A stretch of 64,000 nt of DNA from an uncultured Mollicutes bacterium (GTDB lineage Bacteria; Bacillota_I; Bacilli_A; ML615J-28; CAG-313). The stretch spans positions 1 to 64,000 of the forward strand of contig UQBM01000001.1 in assembly GCA_900539265.1 (NCBI GenBank), read 5' to 3'. Below the pieces are notes generated by a model that saw only the letters and a program-made list of their open reading frames with translations, was not told where the DNA came from and searched no databases. The first letter of the stretch is position 1. The number at the start of each line of letters is the position of its first letter. The position numbers and the translations under genes are program-made. Positions 45,586 to 54,924 of the stretch are shown here, one piece after another.

Positions 45586-46019
45586 AAGATATTCATTATT
45601 TTTATATTGGTGCTACAATGGTCATAAATATGACTTTTTCAAAGAAGTGACAAGTGATATTGAATTCATGTTGTATTCGAAAGTCAAGAATTGAGTTATG
45701 TCATATATTCATTAACTTAAATTTTTATGATATAAAATAGGACTTGCACAATCAAAATGGTTTTATACCAATGTAGCGTTCCCAGGTTCATCAAAAGCAA
45801 GAGACAATGCAGAGACAATTGTACAACAGATTTTATATGGAGATAGTATGACAGTAGATAAAGCATATACAGATGCTTATAATTCTATTATGAATGATTA
45901 ATTTTAAAGCTTAAATTTTTAATATCTTAACAAAAAGTTTAAATTTTTTTCAAATTACTTTAATTAATAGCAAAAAAGTGATATAATAAATCGATATTTA
46001 ATGATAAAGGAGATTATTT
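45586..46019. other. Intergenic region with a decayed gene
   Basis: This contains only the sugar-binding-protein fragment (45738-45901) and the promoter region of yebC. No intact coding sequence is visible in the first 150 bases. Confidence 0.6.
45738..45901 (+). pseudogene. C-terminal fragment of a sugar ABC solute-binding protein
   Basis: The frame from about 45738 encodes IGLAQSKWFYTNVAFPGSSK, then NAETIVQQILYG, then AYTDAYNSIMND and TAA at 45899. The FPGSSKARD and late AYNDIMN-type motif match the C-termini of family 1 sugar-binding proteins. There is no start and no upstream domain, so it is a relic of a lost transporter. Confidence 0.65.
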
Positions 46020-46763
46020 ATGGGTAGAGCTCATGAAGTTCGAGCTGCATCAATGGCAAAAACCGCAGCAGCTAAATCAAAATTAAATAACAAATGGAGC
46101 CGTATCATATATATGGCGGCAAAATCTGGTGTGCCTGATCCTGATCTAAATCAAAATTTAAAAAAAGAAATTGAAAAAGCTAAAAGAGAACAAGTTACTG
46201 CTGATGTTATTAAAAGGGCAATCGAAAAAGCAAAAGGTGCTAATCAAGAAAACTATGATTCAATGACTTTAGAAGGATTTGGTCCAGGTAATTCAATGTT
46301 TGTCATTGAATGTTTGACTGATAATCATAATCGTACACAAACAGCTGTAAAGGTTGCTCTTCAAAAATGTGGTGGCAAGATTGCTGGAAGCGGTAGTGTA
46401 ACACATATGTTCAAAAATACTGCTATATTTTCAATTGATTTTATGAATGAAGAGGAAACTCTTGAGGCATTGTTGCTTGCTGATTGTGAAGTTGAGGATA
46501 TTTCTTCTGATGATGATGTTGTTACAATTACGGCACCAAATACAGAATATGGTAAGATTAGGGAAACCTTAAAGGCAATGTTACCAGATGGGAAAGATTT
46601 TTTAGAAGATACTGTTTCTTGGTTGCCTTTAAATTCGGTTCAACTTGAAACAGAAAAAGAAAAAGAACAATTACAAAGATTACTTGATTTACTTGAAGAG
46701 GATGATGACGTACAAGATGTATATCATAATGTTGTTGGTCTTGATTTAGAAGAATCAGAATAA
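46020..46763 (+). CDS. yebC: YebC/PmpR-family protein
   Basis: This 247-residue protein has the diagnostic N-terminus MGRAHEVRAASMAKTAAAKS with the KWSRIIYMAAKSGVPDPDLN segment, and an acidic C-terminus. YebC-family proteins act as transcriptional regulators and as translation factors that relieve stalling at proline-rich stretches. ATG 46020 follows AAAGGAG. It is a single gene with its own terminator. Confidence 0.95.
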   Translation: MGRAHEVRAASMAKTAAAKSKLNNKWSRIIYMAAKSGVPDPDLNQNLKKEIEKAKREQVTADVIKRAIEKAKGANQENYDSMTLEGFGPGNSMFVIECLTDNHNRTQTAVKVALQKCGGKIAGSGSVTHMFKNTAIFSIDFMNEEETLEALLLADCEVEDISSDDDVVTITAPNTEYGKIRETLKAMLPDGKDFLEDTVSWLPLNSVQLETEKEKEQLQRLLDLLEEDDDVQDVYHNVVGLDLEESE

Positions 46764-46803
46764 TAATAAAAAATTAGATAATTTTCATTATTGAAATGAA
46801 AAT

Positions 46804-46838
46804 AAACGTAGATACAAAAAAACGTGTCTACGTTTTTG
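46804..46838 (+). terminator. Intrinsic terminator of yebC
   Basis: AAACGTAGATAC pairs with GTGTCTACGTTT around eight bases, then T-run. Confidence 0.8.
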
Positions 46839-46872
46839 TTTTAGAATATAATCTAAGAAAAGAGTTGATAAT

Positions 46873-47420
46873 ATGAGTAGAAGCAAAGGTAATAAAAAAG
46901 AGAAATATTATCATGTAGGTTTAATCTTAAATAATGCGAAAGGGATTTATAAAATTCAAAGAGAGTTTAATATCAATAGAGAAATGATTTTTAATGGAAT
47001 TAAAATATTATAATCAAGGTAAAAGACAAGCATTGAAGAACGAGTATAAATCTAGCAATCCATTAGGAAAATATTTAGGACAAAAAGAATGAACACCACT
47101 TGCACAATTTAAATATAAAATAATAGAAAGTCTTTTGGTGAATATAAGATTAGTTTACTTTATAAAGTTATGAAGGTATCTAGAAGTGCTTCTTATAAAT
47201 GGTTAAATTGTAGAGAGATTAAATAACTATTAAAAGAATAGAACAACTTTAGCAAAAAAGATAAAAAATATCCATAAGCAACATAGTACTTATGGATATA
47301 GAGTTATAGTAGTAAATATTAGAAAAAAGATTGTTTGGTTGAGTAGTGATAATTTATGTTATAAAGTATGTAAACAATTGAATATGAATGTAGTAAATCC
47401 GTAAAACTTGTATTCTAAAA
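46873..47420 (+). pseudogene. IS3-family transposase remnant (orfA and orfB pieces)
   Basis: Short broken frames keep recognisable IS3 pieces: an OrfA-like start (MSRSKGNKKEKYYHVGLI, KIQREFNINREMIF), then the OrfB motif KVMKVSRSASYKWL at about 47166, and a helical block (KIHKQHSTYGYRV, then LCYKVCKQLNMNVVNP) to 47403. Multiple stops and shifts separate them and the catalytic DDE part is missing. No terminal inverted repeats are obvious. An old, dead insertion. Confidence 0.78.
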
Positions 47421-47514
47421 GTTAAAGAAGATAAACAAAATTGTCTAAATAAGAAAATAAATAGACAAAAAAGAATAAATATGTTATAATACACTATATG
47501 GGAGAGTGTAATAT

Positions 47515-48444
47515 ATGAATTTAATGCATTTAAAATATGTTGTTGAAATAGATAAAACAAGATCTATTAGTAAGGCAGCTGAAAATTTATATATGGGGCA
47601 ACCTAATCTAAGTCGTTCAATTAAGGAATTAGAACAATCGCTACAAATTACAATTTTTAAAAGAACGCCAAAGGGAATAGAGGTTACATCGGATGGCGAA
47701 GAGTTCATTCAATATGCCAAAAAAATTCTTGCAGATGTTGAGACAGTGGAGAAAAAATATACTCAAAAAGAAAAACATAAAGAAAGATTCTCAATCTTAG
47801 GTCCTCGTGCTAGTTATATTGGTTATTCTTTTGTCGAATTTATGCGTGGATTTGATTCTAAAAGTTTGATAGAAATAGTTTATAAAGAAACGAATTCTTT
47901 AAAAGCAATTAATAAAGTTTTACAAGGGGAATATCGATTGGGTATTATTAGATATCGCTCTTCTTTTCAAGATCAATTTAAAAAAATGTTTGAAGAAAAA
48001 GGATTGGATTATGAATTAATATATGAATTTAAACATCGTCTTATTGTTCATCAAAATAGCCCTCTTCGTAAAATCGAAAATATTACATATTCTGATTTAG
48101 AAAATTATATTGAAATATGCTATCCAGATCCATATGTTCCCCATTTACCTTTTTCTGATGTAAAGAAAATTGAATTGCCAGATAATATTAATCGAAGGAT
48201 ATATATATATGAAAGAGCTAGTCAATTTGATTTATTAGAAAATTTAGATAATACTTTTATGTGGGTTTCACCAGTTCCTAAAGAACTTCTTGATAAATAT
48301 AATTTAGTAGAAATTGAATGTAATGATAATGTAAATGAATATCGAGATGTTTTAATATTTAGAAAAGGATATCATTTAACTGATATTGATAAAAAGTTTC
48401 TCACAATTCTTTGTGATATTAAGAGGGAAGTTAATAAAGATTAA
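47515..48444 (+). CDS. LysR-family transcriptional regulator
   Basis: This 309-residue protein has a winged helix at residues 1-60 (MHLKYVVEIDKTRSISKAAENL, then QPNLSRSIKELEQSL) and a periplasmic-binding-fold effector domain. ATG 47515 follows GGGAGAG. It precedes the rex-adhE-hydrogenase cluster on the same strand, separated by a terminator. LysR proteins usually control divergent or adjacent genes, so control of the redox cluster is possible but not shown. Confidence 0.9.
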   Translation: MNLMHLKYVVEIDKTRSISKAAENLYMGQPNLSRSIKELEQSLQITIFKRTPKGIEVTSDGEEFIQYAKKILADVETVEKKYTQKEKHKERFSILGPRASYIGYSFVEFMRGFDSKSLIEIVYKETNSLKAINKVLQGEYRLGIIRYRSSFQDQFKKMFEEKGLDYELIYEFKHRLIVHQNSPLRKIENITYSDLENYIEICYPDPYVPHLPFSDVKKIELPDNINRRIYIYERASQFDLLENLDNTFMWVSPVPKELLDKYNLVEIECNDNVNEYRDVLIFRKGYHLTDIDKKFLTILCDIKREVNKD

Positions 48445-48486
48445 TTACTTATATAAAAATGATATAACCCTATTTTAATTTTATAT

Positions 48487-48515
48487 TTTACAATTGGTAT
48501 TAAAAGCTGTATAAT
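48487..48515 (+). promoter_or_regulatory. Sigma-A-type promoter for a short transcript
   Basis: TTTACA (48487-48492), a 17-base spacer, then TATAAT (48510-48515). No coding sequence follows before the terminator at 48586. Confidence 0.7.
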
Positions 48516-48521
48516 ATTATT

Positions 48522-48617
48522 GTAATAGTTAGTAAATATTAAACATAGCTCTTCCAATTAACTGATATATAACTCTAATTATTACGAAAAATCATCATTG
48601 GATGGTTTTTCCTTTTT
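48522..48617 (+). ncRNA. Candidate small RNA or terminated leader before rex
   Basis: A transcript from the 48487 promoter would run about 95 bases to a strong terminator: GAAAAATCATC pairs with GATGGTTTTTC around ATTG (48586-48611), then CTTTTT. No ribosome site with an open frame is seen. It could instead be an attenuator if some transcripts read on into rex. Confidence 0.5.
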
Positions 48618-48625
48618 ATAGTTTA

Positions 48626-48649
48626 ATCGATATATTCTTATCGATATAT
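48626..48649. repeat. Direct repeat upstream of rex, possible operator
   Basis: ATCGATATAT occurs at 48626-48635 and 48640-48649. Each contains the palindrome ATCGAT. It lies about 50 bases before the rex -10 (TATAAT, 48701-48706). It does not match the Rex consensus TTGTGA-N6-TCACAA. Confidence 0.4.
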
Positions 48650-48721
48650 AAATGCTTATTATTTTTGAGTAAATAAATAAAAAATATTATTTTTATATTG
48701 TATAATAAGAAAGGAAGAAAA

Positions 48722-49357
48722 ATGTTACAAAACGGAATTGCTAAATCTGTTCTTATAAGACTTCCCCTCTATTTAGAATATTTGCTTGATTTACAAGAAA
48801 CAGAAGGATATAGTGGTTATATCTCAGCTACCAAAATAGCTATGGATTTAGAATTGGGTGAAGTACAAGTTAGAAAAGATTTATCATTTGTATGTGGAAA
48901 TGGAAAGCCTAAATTAGGATATGATTTACTAGTTTTAATTGAAAAAATTAAAGACTATTTAGGATGTAGACAAAGAAAAAATGCAATTATTATTGGAGTT
49001 GGAAAATTAGGAAGTGCACTTTTTGGATATAGAGGTTTTGAAAGGTATGGTATTCATATAATTGCGGGTTTTGATTTGGAGGATAAAAAAGAAGATAATG
49101 AGATTTTGATAAAAGAATTCACAAAAAAAAATTTATTAGAAGTGTTTGAGAATAACTCTATAGATATAGGAATTATTTGTGTTCCTAAAAAATTTGCTCA
49201 AGATGTATGTGATATTCTTGTAAAGATGAAGATAAAGGCAATTTGGAATTTTGCTCCCATTAGGTTAAAGGTTCCTAAAAATGTTCTTGTTCAAAATGAG
49301 AATCTTGCTTATTCTTTGAGCGTAGTATCATCAATAATTAATAATAAAAATAAATAG
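48722..49357 (+). CDS. rex: Redox-sensing transcriptional repressor Rex
   Basis: This 211-residue protein has an N-terminal winged helix (LPLYLEYLLDLQETEGYSGY, then LGEVQVRKDLSFV) and a C-terminal NAD(H)-binding Rossmann domain (IIIGVGKLGSALFGY and a late FAPIRLKVP). Rex lets go of DNA when NADH is high and typically controls adhE and hydrogenase genes, which here lie directly downstream. ATG 48722 is chosen because GGAAG precedes it; an upstream TTG has none. The spacing to adhE is ten bases. Confidence 0.94.
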   Translation: MLQNGIAKSVLIRLPLYLEYLLDLQETEGYSGYISATKIAMDLELGEVQVRKDLSFVCGNGKPKLGYDLLVLIEKIKDYLGCRQRKNAIIIGVGKLGSALFGYRGFERYGIHIIAGFDLEDKKEDNEILIKEFTKKNLLEVFENNSIDIGIICVPKKFAQDVCDILVKMKIKAIWNFAPIRLKVPKNVLVQNENLAYSLSVVSSIINNKNK

Positions 49358-49367
49358 GAGAAAAAGT

Positions 49368-51971
49368 ATGGAAAAATTAATTGATAGTTTAGAAACTCTT
49401 GAAATAAAGATTAAGGAAATCAAACAGGCTCAAAAGATATTTTCAACTTATAGCCAAGATATGGTTGATCGAATTTTTAAAGCAGCTGCGATTGCTGCTA
49501 ATCAAAATCGAATTTTACTTGCAAAAATGGCCGTAGAAGAAACTGGGATGGGCGTTGTTGAAGACAAAGTAATCAAAAATCATTTTGCTAGTGAGTATAT
49601 ATATAATGCTTATAAAGATACTCCAACTTGTGGTTTAATCGAAGAAGATAAAACTTACGGAATTAAAAAAATTGCTGAACCAATTGGTGTAATTGCGGCA
49701 GTAATTCCAACAACTAACCCTACATCAACTGCTATTTTTAAAACATTAATAGCCTTAAAGACAAGAAATGGGATTATCATTAGTCCACATCCAAGAGCTA
49801 AAAAATCAACAATTGCAGCAGCTAGAATTGTTCTTGAAGCAGCTGTGAAAGCTGGTGCACCGAAAGATATTATTGGTTGGATTGATGTTCCAAGTCTTGA
49901 ACTTACGAATACTGTTATGAGAGAGGCTGATATCATTCTTGCAACTGGTGGACCTGGTATGGTTAAAGCAGCATATTCTAGTGGAAAACCAGCCCTTGGA
50001 GTTGGTTCTGGTAATACTCCTGCTGTAATTGATGAAAGTGCAAATATAGTACTTGCAGTAAATTCAATTATTCATTCTAAAACCTTTGATAATGGAATGA
50101 TATGTGCTTCTGAACAATCTGTAATTGTTCTTGATAAAGTTTATCAAAATGTAAAAGAAGAGTTTTTAAAAAGAGGTTGTTATTTCTTAAATAATGATGA
50201 ATTAGATAAAGTTAGGAAAACTATTTTAATTAATGGTTCATTGAATGCTAAAATTGTTGGTCAGACTGCTACCACAATTGCAACTCTTTCTGGGATAGAT
50301 GTACCAAAAAATACTAAAATTTTAATTGGTGAGGTTGAGAAATATGATTTAAGTGAGGAATTTGCTCATGAAAAATTATCGCCAGTTCTAGCAATGTATC
50401 ATGCTAAAACCTTTGATGAAGCTTTAGAAAAAGCAGATTGTTTAATTGCTGATGGTGGTTATGGTCATACATCTTCAATCTTTATTGATCAAATTAAAGA
50501 AAAAGAAAGGTTAGCAATATTTTATAATCGAATGAAAACTTGTCGGGTAATAGTCAATACACCAGCCTCACAAGGTGGTATTGGTGATTTATATAATTTT
50601 AAGCTTGCTCCATCTCTTACTCTTGGATGTGGTTCTTGGGGAGGAAATAGTGTAAGTGAAAATGTTGGTGTGAAACATTTATTAAATATTAAAACAGTAG
50701 CAGAAAGAAGGGAAAATATGTTATGGTTTAGAGTTCCTCAAAAAGTATATATCAAAAAAGGATGTTTACCCGTTGCCCTTGATGAGTTAAAACATATATA
50801 TAATAAGAAAAAAGTATGTATTGTAACAGATAGTTTCTTATATAAAAATGGTTATACTAAAGCTGTTACAAGTAAATTAGATGAACTTGGAATAACTCAT
50901 ACAACATTTTATAATGTTGCACCAGATCCATCATTAGCTAGTGCTAAAGAGGGAGCCCAACTATTAAATAGTTTTGAACCAGATGCAATTGTTGCAATCG
51001 GTGGGGGTTCTGCAATGGATGCCGCCAAAATTATGTGGGTTTTATATGAACATCCAGAAGTTGATTTTTTAGATATGGCTATGCGTTTTTGTGACATTAG
51101 AAAAAGAATCTATACTTTCCCAAAAATGGGGGAAAAAGCAATGTTTGTTGCTATTCCAACAACAGCTGGTACTGGTTCAGAGGTTACACCATTTGCAGTA
51201 ATTACGGATGAATCAACAGGCATTAAATATCCTCTTGCTGATTATGAATTATTACCTAATATGGCAATTGTGGATGCTGACTTAATGATGGATGCTCCAA
51301 AAGGATTAACTGCATCTTCAGGTATTGATGCTGTAACCCATGCACTTGAGGCATATGCATCAATGATGGCAACAGAATATACAGATGGACTTGCTAAAGA
51401 AGCTTTAAAAATGATTTTTGAGTACTTACCAAGAGCTTATAATCAAGGAACAACAGATGTTTTAGCAAGAGAAAAAATGGCTAATGCTGCAACAATGGCT
51501 GGTATGGCATTTGCTAATGCATTTTTAGGTGTTTGTCACTCCATGGCTCATAAACTTGGTGCTTTCCATCATCTACCTCATGGTGTTGCTAATGCATTGA
51601 TGATTAATGAAGTTATTAAGTTTAATAGTGCTGAAGTACCAACTAAAATGGGAACTTTTCCTCAATATGATCATCCACATACACTTGCAAGATATGCAGA
51701 AATTGCTGACTATCTTGGATTAGATGGCAAAACAAATGAAGAAAAGGTTGATAAATTAATAAATAAAATAGATGAGTTAAAAGATGCAATAGGTATTAAA
51801 AAATCTATTAAAGAATATGGAATTGATGAAAAAGATTTCTTAGATCGTTTAGATGAAATGGTAGAACAAGCATTTGATGATCAATGCACAGGGGCTAATC
51901 CTAGATATCCATTAATGAGTGAAATAAAAGAAATGTATTTGAATGCATATTATGGAAAAGGAGATAAATAA
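49368..51971 (+). CDS. adhE: Bifunctional acetaldehyde-CoA/alcohol dehydrogenase
   Basis: This 867-residue enzyme reduces acetyl-CoA to acetaldehyde and then ethanol, oxidising two NADH. The aldehyde dehydrogenase half has the catalytic Cys in FDNGMICASEQS (near residue 245). A linker near 450 leads to the iron-dependent alcohol dehydrogenase half, with GGGSAMDAAK and the metal ligands in HALEAYAS and HSMAHKLGAFHHLPHG. The length fits full AdhE. It sits directly after rex, an expected Rex target. Confidence 0.97.
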   Translation: MEKLIDSLETLEIKIKEIKQAQKIFSTYSQDMVDRIFKAAAIAANQNRILLAKMAVEETGMGVVEDKVIKNHFASEYIYNAYKDTPTCGLIEEDKTYGIKKIAEPIGVIAAVIPTTNPTSTAIFKTLIALKTRNGIIISPHPRAKKSTIAAARIVLEAAVKAGAPKDIIGWIDVPSLELTNTVMREADIILATGGPGMVKAAYSSGKPALGVGSGNTPAVIDESANIVLAVNSIIHSKTFDNGMICASEQSVIVLDKVYQNVKEEFLKRGCYFLNNDELDKVRKTILINGSLNAKIVGQTATTIATLSGIDVPKNTKILIGEVEKYDLSEEFAHEKLSPVLAMYHAKTFDEALEKADCLIADGGYGHTSSIFIDQIKEKERLAIFYNRMKTCRVIVNTPASQGGIGDLYNFKLAPSLTLGCGSWGGNSVSENVGVKHLLNIKTVAERRENMLWFRVPQKVYIKKGCLPVALDELKHIYNKKKVCIVTDSFLYKNGYTKAVTSKLDELGITHTTFYNVAPDPSLASAKEGAQLLNSFEPDAIVAIGGGSAMDAAKIMWVLYEHPEVDFLDMAMRFCDIRKRIYTFPKMGEKAMFVAIPTTAGTGSEVTPFAVITDESTGIKYPLADYELLPNMAIVDADLMMDAPKGLTASSGIDAVTHALEAYASMMATEYTDGLAKEALKMIFEYLPRAYNQGTTDVLAREKMANAATMAGMAFANAFLGVCHSMAHKLGAFHHLPHGVANALMINEVIKFNSAEVPTKMGTFPQYDHPHTLARYAEIADYLGLDGKTNEEKVDKLINKIDELKDAIGIKKSIKEYGIDEKDFLDRLDEMVEQAFDDQCTGANPRYPLMSEIKEMYLNAYYGKGDK

Positions 51972-51972
51972 G

Positions 51973-52722
51973 ATGAATTTAGAACGAGTAATAGCTGTTA
52001 GAACTTCAAAAACTATTTATCGTGATGGCGATAAAGTTGTAAAAGTTTTTGATAAAGAATATTCCAAGGTTGATGTTTTAAATGAAGCATTAAATCAAGC
52101 GATAGTGGAAAATTTAGGTCTAAACATTCCTAAAATTTATTCTGTAGAAACAGTAGATGGTAAATGGGCAATTGTTTCTGAATATATAAAAGGAAAAACT
52201 TTAGCTGATTTAATGAAATTAAATCCAGATAAAAAAGATGAGTATTTAGAATTATTTGTTAATCTTCAATTATCAATGCATCAAATTAAAGCTTTTAATC
52301 TAAAAAAATTAAAAGATAAAATGAATGCAAAGATTAATCAAACAGAATTAGATGCCACAACTCGTTATGAACTTCATACAAGGCTAGAAGGAATGCCTAA
52401 GCATAATAAGTTATGTCATGGTGATTTTAATCCTTCTAACATTATTGTAAAAGATGATGGAACTTTATATATTCTTGACTGGAGTCACGCTACTCAAGGT
52501 AATGCTTCAGCTGATGTTGCAAGAACATATTTATTATTTTGGTTAAGTGATGATGTAGATGGAGCTAATAAATATTTAGATTTATATTGTGAAAAAAGTG
52601 GTGTTGATAAAAAATATATACAATCTTGGCTTCCCATTGTTGCTGCTTCTCAGTCAGTAAAAGGACACAAAAAAGAACGTGAACTTTTATTATCATGGGT
52701 TAATGTTGTAGATTATGAGTAA
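51973..52722 (+). CDS. Aminoglycoside phosphotransferase-fold small-molecule kinase
   Basis: This 249-residue protein has the APH/choline kinase catalytic loop HGDFNPSNIIV and the metal motif LDWSHA. The N-terminal lobe has Lys in GDKVVKVFDKEY. ATG 51973 starts one base after the adhE stop; a longer frame would reach into adhE without a ribosome site. The substrate is unknown. Its place between adhE and the hydrogenase genes is unusual and points to a role in this redox operon or its cofactors. Confidence 0.82.
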   Translation: MNLERVIAVRTSKTIYRDGDKVVKVFDKEYSKVDVLNEALNQAIVENLGLNIPKIYSVETVDGKWAIVSEYIKGKTLADLMKLNPDKKDEYLELFVNLQLSMHQIKAFNLKKLKDKMNAKINQTELDATTRYELHTRLEGMPKHNKLCHGDFNPSNIIVKDDGTLYILDWSHATQGNASADVARTYLLFWLSDDVDGANKYLDLYCEKSGVDKKYIQSWLPIVAASQSVKGHKKERELLLSWVNVVDYE

Positions 52723-52737
52723 TAAAGGAGTGAATTA

Positions 52738-52977
52738 ATGAAAAAAGTAGTAGTATGTATTGGTAGTTCATGTCATTTAAAAGGTTCTAGACAAGTGGTG
52801 GAGGAATTGCAAAAATTGATAGACCAAAATAATTTAAAAGAAGAAGTAGAACTTGCTGGAACTTTTTGTATGGGAAATTGCCAAAAGGGAGTTTCTGTTA
52901 AATTAAATGATCAATTATTTTCGGTTTCACCACAAACTGTTAAAGAATTTTTTGAAAATGAAATATTAAAAAAATAA
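52738..52977 (+). CDS. Thioredoxin-like [2Fe-2S] ferredoxin (NuoE-type), copy 1
   Basis: This 79-residue protein has the four cluster Cys in CIGSSCH and FCMGNCQ, the spacing of stand-alone NuoE/HydA-C-type thioredoxin-like ferredoxins. It starts after AAAGGAG, 15 bases past the kinase gene. It probably passes electrons to the hydrogenases downstream. The next gene is a diverged copy. Confidence 0.88.
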   Translation: MKKVVVCIGSSCHLKGSRQVVEELQKLIDQNNLKEEVELAGTFCMGNCQKGVSVKLNDQLFSVSPQTVKEFFENEILKK

Positions 52978-52992
52978 AAGGGATATAATATT

Positions 52993-53238
52993 ATGAAAAT
53001 CCAAATTTGTATTGGTAGTTCATGCCACTTAAAAGATTCACAAGGAATAATTGAATTATTTCAAAAAAGTATTTTAGAAAATAAATTAGAGGATAAAGTA
53101 ACTCTTGTCGGAGCATTTTGTATGGGAAAATGCAGTAATGATGGTGTGAGTGTTAGATTTGATGATGGTGAGGTTTGTAGTATCACCAAGGAAAATTTTT
53201 ATAAAACTTTTTATGAAAAAGTAATTACACGTGTATAG
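52993..53238 (+). CDS. Thioredoxin-like [2Fe-2S] ferredoxin (NuoE-type), copy 2
   Basis: This 81-residue protein has CIGSSCHLKDS and FCMGKCSNDG, with the same fold and length as copy 1 but diverged elsewhere, so an old tandem duplication. Its TAG is directly followed by the AGGTG that serves as ribosome site for the sensory hydrogenase. Confidence 0.88.
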   Translation: MKIQICIGSSCHLKDSQGIIELFQKSILENKLEDKVTLVGAFCMGKCSNDGVSVRFDDGEVCSITKENFYKTFYEKVITRV

Positions 53239-53247
53239 GTGAAAAAA

Positions 53248-54924
53248 ATGCCTGAATTTTTAAAATTGAAAAAATCAAATTGTAAAAATTGTTATAAATG
53301 TATTCGCCACTGTCCTGTTAAGTCAATAAAATTCTCAGGAGATCAAGCACACATTGTAAGTAATGAATGTATATTATGTGGACAATGCTTTGTAGTATGT
53401 CCTCAAAATGCTAAAGAAATTGCAAATGATGTTGAAAAAGTTAAGGTAATGCTTGCTGGCGATGAACCTGTTGTTGTAAGTTTAGCTCCTTCTTTTATTG
53501 CAAATTATGATGGTATTGGCATTGAAGAAATGGAGAAGGCTTTAAAAAAATTAGGTTTTCATAGTGTTGAAGAAACTGCAATTGGGGCGACTATTGTTAA
53601 AACGCAATATGAAGAAATTTTGAAGTCTAAAAGACAAAATATTTTAATTTCTTCTTGTTGTCATTCTATTAATTTATTAATTCAAAAATATTTTCCTAGT
53701 GTACTAAAATATCTTGCTAATGTAAAATCACCAATGCAAGCTCATGCTTTAGATATAAAAAAAAGAATGCCTAATGCTAAAGTTGTTTTTATCGGGCCGT
53801 GTGTTGCAAAAAAAGATGAAGCAGATCATTATATTGGTATTGTTGATGCTGTTTTGACATATGAAGAACTTACAAATTGGTTAAAAGAGCAAAATATTAT
53901 GTTAGAAAAAGGAACTAAATATGAAGAAAAAAGCAAAGCTCGTCTTTTTCCAACAACTGGTGGTATTTTAAAAACTATGGAACCGAATGTTGCAGGATAT
54001 ACCTATTTAGCTATTGATGGTGTTGAAAATTGTATTGCAGCATTAAAGGATATAGAAAATGGAGTTCTTGATAATTGTTTTATTGAGATGTCATCATGTG
54101 TTGGTAGTTGTATTGGTGGACCAGTTATGGAAAAATATCATCGCTCACCAATTAGAGATTACTGTTCGGTTGTTAATTATGCAGGAGATAAGGATTTTGA
54201 CGTAGAAATGTTAGATGAATTTAGTGTGTCTAAAAATTTCGAATATATTGTTAGAAAATTAGAAACTCCAAGTGAAGATGAAATACGTTCTATTTTAAGA
54301 CAAATGGGCAAAATGCGACCATCTGATGAATTAAATTGTGGATCTTGTGGTTATAATACTTGTCGTGAAAAAGCGATAGCCATCAGCCAAGGGAAGGCTG
54401 CTATCTCTATGTGTCTTCCTTTTCTAAAGGAAAGAGCAGAAAATTTCTATAAAAATATTATGGATAATACACCTGATGGTATTTTGGTTTTAAATGAAGA
54501 TTTAGAAGTACAACAAATTAATGATGCCGCAAAAAAAATAATGAATATTAAATATGCCTCAGATGTTTTAGGTGAACAGGTAATAAGAATTCTTGATCCT
54601 AATCCATTTTTACAGTGTAAATTAAATAACAAAAATGTTTATAATGAAAAAATATATCTTGCTGAATATAATAGATATGTTGAAAGATCTATTATAAATG
54701 ATAAAAACTATAAAATTATTATTTGTTTTATGCGTGATGTAACAGATGAGGTTATTGCTAAAGAAAAGAAAGAACAAATCAGTGCTCAAACGATTGAAAT
54801 TACTGATCGTGTTGTTGACAAACAAATGAGAATTGTACAAGAAATTGCATCCTTACTAGGAGAAACTGCTGCCGAAACAAAGATTGCTTTATATAAATTA
54901 AAGGAGTCAATAAAAGATGAATAA
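53248..54924 (+). CDS. Sensory-type (group C-like) [FeFe] hydrogenase with PAS domain
   Basis: This is a 558-residue protein. Two [4Fe-4S] sites sit at the N-terminus (CKNCYKCIRHCP and CILCGQCFVVCP). The H-cluster motifs are ISSCCHSIN (usual TSCCPxW), IGPCVAKKDEA and SSCVGSCIGGP. A further iron-sulphur motif (CGSCGYNTCREKA) and a PAS domain (NIMDNTPDGILVLNED) follow, then a helical tail. H-cluster binding plus PAS with altered L1 and L3 motifs is characteristic of putative H2-sensing group C enzymes. ATG 53248 is preferred; the GTG at 53239 is part of the ribosome site. Confidence 0.9.
   Translation: MPEFLKLKKSNCKNCYKCIRHCPVKSIKFSGDQAHIVSNECILCGQCFVVCPQNAKEIANDVEKVKVMLAGDEPVVVSLAPSFIANYDGIGIEEMEKALKKLGFHSVEETAIGATIVKTQYEEILKSKRQNILISSCCHSINLLIQKYFPSVLKYLANVKSPMQAHALDIKKRMPNAKVVFIGPCVAKKDEADHYIGIVDAVLTYEELTNWLKEQNIMLEKGTKYEEKSKARLFPTTGGILKTMEPNVAGYTYLAIDGVENCIAALKDIENGVLDNCFIEMSSCVGSCIGGPVMEKYHRSPIRDYCSVVNYAGDKDFDVEMLDEFSVSKNFEYIVRKLETPSEDEIRSILRQMGKMRPSDELNCGSCGYNTCREKAIAISQGKAAISMCLPFLKERAENFYKNIMDNTPDGILVLNEDLEVQQINDAAKKIMNIKYASDVLGEQVIRILDPNPFLQCKLNNKNVYNEKIYLAEYNRYVERSIINDKNYKIIICFMRDVTDEVIAKEKKEQISAQTIEITDRVVDKQMRIVQEIASLLGETAAETKIALYKLKESIKDE

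Noticed and set aside
47091..47420. Functional IS3 transposase read through TGA codons
   Set aside because: There are also TAA stops and frame shifts, and the catalytic region is missing, so it is decayed.
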